From: an uncultured Porphyromonas sp. | GTDB taxonomy: Bacteria > Bacteroidota > Bacteroidia > Bacteroidales > Porphyromonadaceae | Reading direction: 5' to 3' | Assembly (NCBI GenBank): GCA_945965245.1 | Contig: CAMFNC010000141.1 | Location: 1 to 15,491 of the forward strand | Length of the DNA: 15,491 nucleotides | Shown: positions 1 to 7,209 of the stretch, piece after piece | Layout of the letters: each line of letters starts with the position of its first letter | Numbering within the stretch: the stretch's first letter is position 1 | Position numbers and translations under genes: made by a program | The notes under the pieces: model-generated | Database searches by the model: none | What the model was told of the DNA's origin: nothing | Seen by the model: the letters and a program-made list of their open reading frames with translations, nothing else

Positions 1-3
1 TGA

Positions 4-86
4 TTTTTTATGCATAAATTGACTTCATTTTATATATAAATTGCGCGCGTTTTATGCATAAATTAAATTCAAAATGTGCATGAATT
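4..86. repeat. 22-bp-period palindromic repeat array (left copy)
   Basis: Four units with centres at about 12.5, 34.5, 56.5 and 78.5 are spaced exactly 22 bp apart. Units 1 and 3 carry TTTTATGCATAAATT, unit 2 carries TTTTATATATAAATT, and unit 4 is a degenerate version around TGCATGAATT. Each core is itself palindromic (ATGCAT or ATATAT flanked by A/T runs). The stretch 4-67 recurs inverted at 12810-12873 with two mismatches (positions 23 and 45). The array may continue left of the window. It lies downstream of the lipoprotein gene terminator. No known family can be assigned by eye; MITEs with internal minisatellites are known in P. gingivalis, but homology is not shown here. Confidence 0.85.
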
Positions 87-114
87 TTTTCGCGCTTTCA
101 AAAAAGTAGATACG

Positions 115-146
115 AAAATAGGCATCCGTGTTTTCGGATGCCTATT
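115..146 (-). terminator. intrinsic terminator of the cysS-lipoprotein operon
   Basis: A perfect 12-bp stem (arms 117-128 and 135-146, AATAGGCATCCG pairing with CGGATGCCTATT) closes a 6-nt loop. On the minus strand it is followed by a short T-rich stretch. It begins 26 bp past the lipoprotein stop codon, so it fits as the end of the four-gene operon. The T-tract is weak, so termination may be incomplete. Confidence 0.75.
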
Positions 147-172
147 GGGTATGGAGATAAAGAGGGAAATAT

Positions 173-1876
173 CTACTTGATTAAAGCCTTGAATTCGGGC
201 AAAGAGGCTACGGATGCAAATTCCAAATCTACTGCTGCACGATAGGCATATCGCTTGTCCATCTGAATGGCTTCGTTCAGGTAGCTCAGCAAATCTTTGC
301 TGTTGTTCATACGTGCTGCCACGATGGCCTGCAGATAGTAAGTTTTGGCGTTGGGGTGAGGTATGGCTGTCAGGATGCGGCGTGCTTCGGCGTAGTCTTC
401 GTTGAGGATGGAAACCACGGCCGAATTGTTGTTGATGATTCCGGAGAAGGCTTTGGCCGCTTCGGCATATTTGCCTTGTTTCAATTCCAACATCCCCATG
501 GCTTGCCCGATTTCAGGCACGGAACCGGCAGTGCTGAGCAATTGGTCGGCACGCTCGGTATTGCCTTCACCCATTTCCAGGAGAGCCAAGTTGAGATTGG
601 ACTCAGGATTCATCTTTACTTTGTTGGCTTGATCGAACCAATATTTGGCACGAGACAGATTGCCCTGTTCGAATTCCAAAACGCCCAGATTATTGTAAGA
701 GCGATAATCTTTGGGATAGAGCTGACGGGCAATGTTATACATACGCTTTTTCTTTTCGTAAGTATCGAGCAGCTTGGCGGCATAGAGCTGCTCTTCGAGG
801 TTTAGGTGGCCGGGAAGTTTTTCGGACCATTCTTTGATCTTTTCATCGCTTTTGCCGATAATTTCCACATTGGCAATCAGACGTGAGCGGCGCAGCTGTG
901 GCAGGATTTCGTCAGCCAAATGGCTGAATACTGCGGATATATTGCGGATTTCTCGTTCACGTTGTTCGGGGTCGGGATACATATTCAGCACGCGCAGCAC
1001 AAGGTCTTTGTCGGGCAGGTTGCTGGCCTCTACCAAGCGTTGAAATCCGTCCCAGTCTTCGGCTGTATAGTGTGCATTGATTTCGAGGTCTTGGAGGTCT
1101 TGTAGATTTTGCTTGCGGAAGGCATCTTTCAGTTTGGCTGTGGTATTGCGTTCACGTTGGGCACTGAGTTTCTCGTTGAGGTCTTTCTTGCCATCGGGCG
1201 AAGCGTAAGACTGTACTTCCACGGATACGCGTTGGGTAAGATCTTCATGGGCATTCTGTACGATGTATCGCCATTCTTCCACATCCTCTTTGGTTAGCTC
1301 GCCTTGACGCACATTGGCTTGTTGAATGAGGAAGAGAATGTTGGCATCGTAAGCCTGTTTGATGATGCGTTGAAATTTATCCGGAGCCAAAGCCGGTGTG
1401 GCGTCTTCCACAGTGGCCAAATCAGCAGTACCGATTACGCCTTCGCCCACTTTGATGTCGGGCATTACAATTTTGGATTTACCATTGTAAGCTTCGAAAC
1501 GCAGCCAAAGGTTGCTGCGCAGCATGGCGGGTTTGTATTTGAATGTGCTCGATATGGTCATGCGTCCACCTTGGGCATAGCTGACGGGGGTCTCGTTGCC
1601 GCGAACATTTTCACCTTGGAAAGTGTAGGAATCAGCCCGCTGTTCTCCGCCGGGGTAGCGTAATACAGGAGAAACTTTGAGTGTAGCATTCTTGCCAAAA
1701 TATTTTTGGGGGAATGTGATATGAATTTGTGCTGGCACTTCGGAGCCGGCCAGAGTCAGCGGCTGTGGTTCTACGGTAATCATAGAATTTTGCACCGGCT
1801 TCAATCCGGTGGAGCAGGCACTCAGGACTGCTATGGAGACTGCCGTAAGGAGTCCGTTAATTAATTGACGATTCAT
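173..1876 (-). CDS. outer-envelope lipoprotein with OmpA-like region and TPRs
   Basis: 567 aa. The start at 1876 gives a lipoprotein signal peptide (charged MNRQ, hydrophobic 5-18, lipobox LSAC with Cys21). The upstream in-frame ATG at 1933 would only add residues that overlap yfhO. Residues about 30-145 look like a beta-rich domain. Residues about 215-335 hold an OmpA-like pattern (VEVQSYASPDG, then a conserved N and LSAQR) followed by EDW...GF..LV and ILPQLRRSR, a layout seen in Bacteroidales OmpA-like proteins; the usual peptidoglycan-binding residues are not clearly conserved. Residues about 360-480 contain TPRs (NNLGVLEFEQGNLSRAKYWF, then LNLALLEMGEGN and MLELKQGKYAEAAKAF). It lies 7 bp after yfhO and is last in the operon. 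The function is unknown; an envelope scaffold or partner of the upstream enzymes is inferred. No D-S/T-A/I/L/V/M/T motif of Bacteroidetes O-glycosylation was found in it. Confidence 0.85.
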   Translation of the reverse strand: MNRQLINGLLTAVSIAVLSACSTGLKPVQNSMITVEPQPLTLAGSEVPAQIHITFPQKYFGKNATLKVSPVLRYPGGEQRADSYTFQGENVRGNETPVSYAQGGRMTISSTFKYKPAMLRSNLWLRFEAYNGKSKIVMPDIKVGEGVIGTADLATVEDATPALAPDKFQRIIKQAYDANILFLIQQANVRQGELTKEDVEEWRYIVQNAHEDLTQRVSVEVQSYASPDGKKDLNEKLSAQRERNTTAKLKDAFRKQNLQDLQDLEINAHYTAEDWDGFQRLVEASNLPDKDLVLRVLNMYPDPEQREREIRNISAVFSHLADEILPQLRRSRLIANVEIIGKSDEKIKEWSEKLPGHLNLEEQLYAAKLLDTYEKKKRMYNIARQLYPKDYRSYNNLGVLEFEQGNLSRAKYWFDQANKVKMNPESNLNLALLEMGEGNTERADQLLSTAGSVPEIGQAMGMLELKQGKYAEAAKAFSGIINNNSAVVSILNEDYAEARRILTAIPHPNAKTYYLQAIVAARMNNSKDLLSYLNEAIQMDKRYAYRAAVDLEFASVASLPEFKALIK

Positions 1877-1883
1877 GATAGTA

Positions 1884-4406
1884 TTATTGTTTTTGATTCT
1901 TTTTGCGGAAAATAAAAGGATGAAGTGTGGCATAGGCTGCCGTCAGTAGTAAAAGGATGAGCGCAGATGTGGCTACAGCTTCGGTTCGGCGGATGGTGAC
2001 CGGCGCAAAGTGCATCTTCACGGTATGCCGACCGGCCGGCAGATAGAGCGCACGGAGCACATAGTCGGCACGCAGGAGTTTGGCAGACTTGTTGTCCACC
2101 GTTACCTGCCAGCCATGCGGATAATAAATCTCACTGAAAACAGCCAATGCAGGTTGGCGGATGTCCACATCATATTCGGCACGATTGGGAGTGTATTTCG
2201 TGAGGCGGATGAATTCGGTGCTGTCCGGTATGGTTTTGGATTTCAATTGCTGCAAGTCGGCATTTATCCAGCGCTTGTCCACCACAGAGGTTTCACGAAG
2301 ATTGGTATTGTTCAGCGCACGGATTTCTTCATTGGCATTTTCTACCCATTGGATGTTTCGGGTGAGCCATGCCGGGCCGAAAGCATAGGTGTTGGGCACC
2401 ACTTGCAATGTGCGTTGTTCGGTATTGGGCACAATCACGTAGCGGGTATCCAGCATGTCCAGTACTTGTTGATTGTTTTTGGTAAGCTGATGCTCGATGA
2501 GGTCTTGGTAGCGTTGCAACTTGGCAGCGTGATAGCCGCCGATGCTGCGGTGCATATAGCTGGTGGTGGCATCGTTGAATGTGTTCACACTCAGATTGAG
2601 TACCCGGTAATGCGGGCTGTGGTCTTTGGCTATCAAATGGTCGGCCTTGCTAACAGGATGAGCCTGTGCCTGCACCAAAGAACTATCTATGAAATGGGTA
2701 TCGTTCAGATAGCGTTTATCCACCATCCAAAGGTCTGCCAGTGTGAAAAGTATGACCAATGGGGCTACAACCGACTTTTTGAGCTTGCCAAAGGCGTAAA
2801 GCATCATCGGAGTCAATCCCAGTAGGATAAAGAAAATACTGCGTAATACATCGGCTCGGAATAAACCGATACGAGCAGAGGATAGGGCTCCCATCAGGCC
2901 TGCCACTTCGAAGTTGCTGCCGGCACCGGCAAACATTTCTGCCTCTTGTTTGCTGATGAAACTGAAGAACGTATTCGGGGTAATCCAGAAAAGGATGGCA
3001 ATGCCCAAGGTGAAGAAAAGACTCGTTCCCCAGACGGTACGTTGTCGCAGCACGTTTTGTGGGTCTTTCAAGAACTCCACAAAAGCCAATACCGCCAATA
3101 TGGGGATGGTCAGTTCGGCTATGACCAGAATGGAAGATACAGTGCGGAACTTATTATACAGCGGCACATGGTCTATGAAAAAGTCGGTCAGCCACATCAT
3201 ATTGTGTCCCCACGATAGAGCAATTGAGAAGAGTGTGGCTGTCACCAATGCCCATTTTACAGGTCCTTTTACAATGAAGCATCCCAGAAGGAAAAGAAAC
3301 AGTGTAAAAGCTCCCACATAGACCGGTCCGGCAGTAAAAGGCTGATCACCCCAATATTGGTTCATCTGTGCAATGGTGGAGGCATAGGGCTGAGGTACTT
3401 TCTGCATCACCTTTTCGTTTTGTCCCAGATAACCGGTGGCACCTCCTTTGAGGTTGGGAACTAAAAGGGTCCATGTTTCTCCTTTACCATAGCTCCATTG
3501 TGTGATATAGGCTTTGTCCAATCCTCCACTGTTTTCATGTTCGATGGTGGTGGCTTGGGCATCGTCTTGCTTCAAGGTCAGTTCGCTGCCTCCGCGCATC
3601 GTTTCCTGTGTATATTCATACGTATGATAGAGTGAAGAGAAATTGATCAGAACACCCAATGTGCCGGCTATCACCAATACAGCCGTGGCTATGCCGAAAC
3701 GCTTCAGCGTATGTCGGCGCACAGCATCCACACCAAAGGCAATGACCAGAAACAACATCACGAAGAAGAAATAATAGCTCATCTGAATGTGATTGGCCAT
3801 GATTTGCAGCGCCGTGAAGAAAGCCGTGCATAATCCTCCGTAGAAATATTTGCCCCGATAGATCCAAATCAATCCGGCTATGGTGGGCGGTATGAAACAG
3901 AGAGCCGTCAGTTTCCAAATATGTCCTGCTACGATTAAAATAATGAAGTAGCTTGAAAACGTCCACATTACCGCGCCCAATACAGATGGCAAGCGTTTGA
4001 GCTCCAAAGCTCTCATTAGCAGATAACCGCCCATCAGCATAGCAAAAAGCAACCACGCGTGGCCTGCCATCATATTGAGCGGTTTGCGTAGCGTAAGCAC
4101 ATCCTGCACCATCTGCAATATTCGTGTCGAAGGATACGAGGGAGCAATCTGATACATCGGCATCCCTCCGAAAAGACTATTGGTCCAATAGGATGTTTCG
4201 CCCGTGGCTTCTTGATAGTCACGCACATCTTGTGCGGTGCCACTAGCCCCCGCCACATCCTGCTGAAAGAGTTCACGTCCCTCAAATACCGCTGGGGAGA
4301 AATAAAGAATGGAAAGGATGGCAAAAAAGAGAACCACTGCCACGGAAGGCATAATCCGCCGCAAGAATGGGGACGATATGGCTATGGAGTTTTTTTCAGA
4401 TGTCAT
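1884..4406 (-). CDS. YfhO-family multi-pass membrane protein (GT-C-like)
   Basis: 840 aa. The N-terminal two thirds are a chain of hydrophobic helices (about residues 20-38, 110-130, 140-160 and onward, a dozen or so in total, with the last near 810-830). After the first helix comes an extracytoplasmic loop with an Asp in FQQDVAG (Asp50), followed by YWTNSLFGGMPMYQI; an acidic residue in this loop is the usual catalytic position of GT-C glycosyltransferases. A soluble domain spans about residues 580-800. This layout fits the YfhO family (bacterial membrane protein YfhO), whose B. subtilis member works with the GT2 enzyme CsbB in extracytoplasmic glycosylation. The gene lies 34 bp after a GT2 gene and 7 bp before the lipoprotein gene, so co-transcription is likely. 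The substrate is unknown. Confidence 0.85.
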   Translation of the reverse strand: MTSEKNSIAISSPFLRRIMPSVAVVLFFAILSILYFSPAVFEGRELFQQDVAGASGTAQDVRDYQEATGETSYWTNSLFGGMPMYQIAPSYPSTRILQMVQDVLTLRKPLNMMAGHAWLLFAMLMGGYLLMRALELKRLPSVLGAVMWTFSSYFIILIVAGHIWKLTALCFIPPTIAGLIWIYRGKYFYGGLCTAFFTALQIMANHIQMSYYFFFVMLFLVIAFGVDAVRRHTLKRFGIATAVLVIAGTLGVLINFSSLYHTYEYTQETMRGGSELTLKQDDAQATTIEHENSGGLDKAYITQWSYGKGETWTLLVPNLKGGATGYLGQNEKVMQKVPQPYASTIAQMNQYWGDQPFTAGPVYVGAFTLFLFLLGCFIVKGPVKWALVTATLFSIALSWGHNMMWLTDFFIDHVPLYNKFRTVSSILVIAELTIPILAVLAFVEFLKDPQNVLRQRTVWGTSLFFTLGIAILFWITPNTFFSFISKQEAEMFAGAGSNFEVAGLMGALSSARIGLFRADVLRSIFFILLGLTPMMLYAFGKLKKSVVAPLVILFTLADLWMVDKRYLNDTHFIDSSLVQAQAHPVSKADHLIAKDHSPHYRVLNLSVNTFNDATTSYMHRSIGGYHAAKLQRYQDLIEHQLTKNNQQVLDMLDTRYVIVPNTEQRTLQVVPNTYAFGPAWLTRNIQWVENANEEIRALNNTNLRETSVVDKRWINADLQQLKSKTIPDSTEFIRLTKYTPNRAEYDVDIRQPALAVFSEIYYPHGWQVTVDNKSAKLLRADYVLRALYLPAGRHTVKMHFAPVTIRRTEAVATSALILLLLTAAYATLHPFIFRKKNQKQ

Positions 4407-4440
4407 GGATGGAGTGTATTATGTTGAGGGGGGAGTAGTG

Positions 4441-5445
4441 TTATTTATCGTAAAAGGTTCGATCGAAAGCATTGCGAACACCTTTACCCTGAATGCGCAT
4501 TCGCCAAAAAGCCATGCAGAAGCCGGATCCGTATCCCACCAATTGAATCCAAGCGGCAGGTATAGCCCATTCGGCTGTTTCCGAAGAATGTGTGGTGCGC
4601 CAGGCATCGGCGAAGATGATAAGCGAAAAAAGCAACGGGATGTAGAGCCAGAGGACTGTATGCGCCAAAGTTAGAACCAAAACAGCAGTCATGCCCAACG
4701 TGAATAGGGCCGGCAGTGCATGTACCGGTTTGGTGCTACCGGGGTGTCGGAGTCCTAAGTCAATTCGGGCACGCCCCGAATTATGCACTTGCTTAAAGAA
4801 ACTTTTCAGACTGACTCGCCGTTTGTGAAAGACAGCGCAGTCGGGATAAAGTCGGGTGGTGTATCCTGCTTCCGATAAGCGCAAGCTGAAGTCAATATCT
4901 TCGCCGAAACGCATATCTTCGGAGAAGCCGCCCAATGCCCGATAGACATCGACACGGCAACCCAGATTAAAACTCCGGGGCTTAAATTTTTCGAGGCTTC
5001 GTTTGCCTCCGCGGATGCCACCCGTGGTCAAAAACGAAGTCATAGTATAGCCGATGGCTCGCTGAATGACCGAAAAACCTTTGCCGGCAGCATCCGGGCC
5101 ACCCCACGCATCGCATGGATAGGAGGCAATGCTCTCTTGTACATGGTGCAGGAAATCCGTTGGTAACACCACATCGGAGTCTAATATCAGCAGATACTTG
5201 CCACGAGCTTTCGCTGCTCCAATGTTGCGAGCCTTGGCCGGCCCGCCATTAGGTACTTCTATATATTGTATGGTCAGCCTATCGGCATAACGCTCCGTTA
5301 CTTCTTGCGCACGAAGCGTGGAGCCATCCTCCACAATCACCATCTCGAAAGGCGGCACGCTGCCGGTTTGTGCCACGGCACTTGCCAGCAGTTCGTCCAG
5401 TTCATCGGGGCGATTGAATACGGGGATAATCAGGCTGATATACAT
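4441..5445 (-). CDS. family 2 glycosyltransferase with C-terminal membrane anchor
   Basis: 334 aa. The start at 5445 gives MYISLIIPVFN, the usual opening of GT-A fold GT2 enzymes, and leaves 22 bp after cysS; the upstream in-frame ATG at 5490 would run into cysS and adds residues without family character. Motifs: EDGS (39-42) for nucleotide binding, LDSDV with the metal-binding DxD at 89-91, and GEDIDFSLRL (181-190) with the ED catalytic-base region. The C-terminus has three hydrophobic helices (about 243-262, 264-281, 293-314), so the enzyme is held at the inner membrane with the active site in the cytoplasm. It probably moves a sugar from a nucleotide donor to a lipid or glycan acceptor. 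The adjacent YfhO gene suggests it may make a polyprenyl-phosphate sugar used by YfhO, but this is inferred. Confidence 0.88.
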   Translation of the reverse strand: MYISLIIPVFNRPDELDELLASAVAQTGSVPPFEMVIVEDGSTLRAQEVTERYADRLTIQYIEVPNGGPAKARNIGAAKARGKYLLILDSDVVLPTDFLHHVQESIASYPCDAWGGPDAAGKGFSVIQRAIGYTMTSFLTTGGIRGGKRSLEKFKPRSFNLGCRVDVYRALGGFSEDMRFGEDIDFSLRLSEAGYTTRLYPDCAVFHKRRVSLKSFFKQVHNSGRARIDLGLRHPGSTKPVHALPALFTLGMTAVLVLTLAHTVLWLYIPLLFSLIIFADAWRTTHSSETAEWAIPAAWIQLVGYGSGFCMAFWRMRIQGKGVRNAFDRTFYDK

Positions 5446-5467
5446 CGTCTGTTCTTTGCCGGGAGAG

Positions 5468-6940
5468 TTATCCCAATTTCCATTCGGCACCGTCTTTGGT
5501 ATCTTTAATGACGAAGCCCAGAGCCGTTAATTCATCACGGATTTTATCACTGGTTGCCCAATCTTTGTTGGCCTTGGCTTGCGCACGAATACTCAGGAGT
5601 AAATCCACCGCCTTGCCAAAAGCCTCGGTTCTGGCACTTCCAGAGGCACGTTCGTCTTCCAGACCCAGCAGGTCGTTGAGGAAGAGCTTATATACCGCTT
5701 TCAGTTCTTCCAAATCTTCAGCCGTGATAGAGCCTTGTCCGTTGTGCACAGCATTGATGGCACGTGCAGCATCGAATAGTTCGGCTATCACACGCGGACT
5801 GTTCAGGTCGTCATTCAATGCTTCATGGCAACGCTTGCGCATACCCTCCACTTCCACTGTGGTTTGTTCGCCGGTTTTCAGTCCGTCCAGTAATGCCGCA
5901 GCATCCATTAGTCGCTCCAGCCCCTTGGCAGAGGCTTCCAAAGCTTCGTTGCTGAAGTCTACCGTGCCGCGATAATGGGCACTGAGGATAAAGAAGCGGA
6001 TGGTCATGGGGCTGTAAGCATGATTTAGTTTGGGATGTTCACCCGTAAAGAATTGCTCCAATGTGATGAAGTTGCCCAAACTCTTGCCCATCTTTTGTCC
6101 TTCGATGGTAATCATATTATTGTGCATCCAGTAGCGAACCATTTGACTGCCTTGCGAAGCCACTGCCTGTGCAATCTCACATTCGTGATGCGGGAATACC
6201 AAATCCATGCCACCGCCGTGGATGTCGAATTGATTGCCCAGATATTTGCGTCCCATGGCGGTACATTCGCAGTGCCAACCGGGGAATCCATCGCTCCATG
6301 GCCCGGGCCAGCGCATGATGTGCTCGGGTTGTGCTTTCTTCCATAAGGCAAAGTCCAATGGATTACGCTTTTCGCTCTGTCCGTCCAATTCGCGCGTATT
6401 GCTGAGCATGTCCTCAATGTTGCGACCGCTCAAGATCCCATAACGATGGTCTTGATTGTATTTCTGTACATCGAAATAGACAGAACCCTCGCTTTCGTAA
6501 GCATAGCCGGCATCCATAATTTGTTGCACCAAAGCTATTTGCTCAATGATATGTCCCGAAGCCATCGGTTCAATGCTCGGTGGCAATACGCCCAATTGGC
6601 GCATATTGTGATGATAGCGCACCAGATAGTGCTGCACCACTTCCATTGGTTCTATCTGTTCGAGGCGCGCCTTTTTGGCTATCTTGTCTTCACCTTCGTC
6701 GGCATCGTGTTCCAAATGGCCCACGTCCGTAATGTTACGCACATAGCGCACCTTGTATCCCAGATATGTCAGATAGCGGAATAAGAGGTCGAAAGTAATG
6801 GCCGGACGGGCATGTCCCAAATGGGCATCGCCATAAACCGTGGGGCCGCATACATAAAGACCCACATGAGGTTCACAGTGGGGAATGAATTGCTCACGCT
6901 TGCGAGTCAGCGTGTTATATAAATACAATGGATGTTCCAT
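5468..6940 (-). CDS. cysS: cysteinyl-tRNA synthetase
   Basis: 490 aa, normal length for the family. A class I synthetase that charges tRNA-Cys in the cytoplasm. Visible motifs: CGPTVYGDAHLGHAR with the HIGH-type signature HLGH at 40-43, and KMGKS at 283-287 (KMSKS motif). Zinc ligands by comparison with E. coli CysRS are Cys31, Cys226 (in WHCECTAMG), His251 and Glu255 (in FPHHECEIAQ). The C-terminus carries a helical DALR-like domain and ends KDGAEWKLG. The start at 6940 is about 40 nt from the predicted transcription start of a consensus promoter. It is the first gene of an operon continuing into GT2, yfhO and the lipoprotein gene. Confidence 0.98.
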   Translation of the reverse strand: MEHPLYLYNTLTRKREQFIPHCEPHVGLYVCGPTVYGDAHLGHARPAITFDLLFRYLTYLGYKVRYVRNITDVGHLEHDADEGEDKIAKKARLEQIEPMEVVQHYLVRYHHNMRQLGVLPPSIEPMASGHIIEQIALVQQIMDAGYAYESEGSVYFDVQKYNQDHRYGILSGRNIEDMLSNTRELDGQSEKRNPLDFALWKKAQPEHIMRWPGPWSDGFPGWHCECTAMGRKYLGNQFDIHGGGMDLVFPHHECEIAQAVASQGSQMVRYWMHNNMITIEGQKMGKSLGNFITLEQFFTGEHPKLNHAYSPMTIRFFILSAHYRGTVDFSNEALEASAKGLERLMDAAALLDGLKTGEQTTVEVEGMRKRCHEALNDDLNSPRVIAELFDAARAINAVHNGQGSITAEDLEELKAVYKLFLNDLLGLEDERASGSARTEAFGKAVDLLLSIRAQAKANKDWATSDKIRDELTALGFVIKDTKDGAEWKLG

Positions 6941-6985
6941 GCGAATGGGATATGATTTCGTTATTGATAGTCTTCACAAAACATA

Positions 6986-7016
6986 CAAAGATAACCACTA
7001 ATCAACAAAAAGCCAA
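6986..7016 (-). promoter_or_regulatory. Bacteroidetes sigma-A-type promoter of the cysS operon
   Basis: On the minus strand, TTGG (7013-7016) is followed by 19 bp and then TATCTTTG (6986-6993), matching the Bacteroidetes -33 (TTG) and -7 (TAnnTTTG) elements. Transcription should start near 6980, leaving a leader of about 40 nt before the cysS ATG. Confidence 0.75.
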
Positions 7017-7136
7017 GAGAGTTTGTGCGATAAAGAGCGAACTGCTGTGTTGCTTTCTAACTTCGGGTTCGGTCATGTATATAGCATGCTCTCTTTACCC
7101 TCATTCTCAGCGTCTTGCATTTAATCCCTTTCTAAC

Positions 7137-7187
7137 AAAAAAACCAAGAGACCGAACCGAAACAAAAATTTCGGATCAGCCTCTTGG
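7137..7187 (-). terminator. strong intrinsic terminator of htpG
   Basis: On the minus strand CCAAGAG (7181-7187) pairs with CTCTTGG (7144-7150). The inner arm extends through GU pairs and one mismatch into a perfect CCGAAA/TTTCGG stem with a 6-nt loop, for a stem of about 19 bp in all. Seven T residues follow (A tract at 7137-7143 on plus). It lies 22 bp after the htpG stop and separates htpG from the cysS operon. Confidence 0.92.
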
Positions 7188-7209
7188 GTAATATTTAGTT
7201 TGATGAAAA

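Noticed and set aside
4..86. Short CRISPR array
   Set aside because: The units are palindromic cores with 7-bp spacers and a 22-bp period, without the 28-36-bp repeats and unique spacers of CRISPR, and no cas genes are present.
173..1933. Lipoprotein gene starting at 1933
   Set aside because: That start overlaps the yfhO end by 50 bases and hides the lipoprotein signal peptide; the ATG at 1876 gives a proper signal and a 7-bp gap.
2010..2825. 271-codon open frame on the plus strand inside yfhO
   Set aside because: It is antisense to a clear membrane protein, its translation shows no domain character, and it has no promoter or spacing that fits a gene.
7056..7080. tRNA-like GGTTCGG segment between htpG and cysS
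   Set aside because: No acceptor stem, anticodon arm or D arm can be built around it; it only mirrors the terminator arm.
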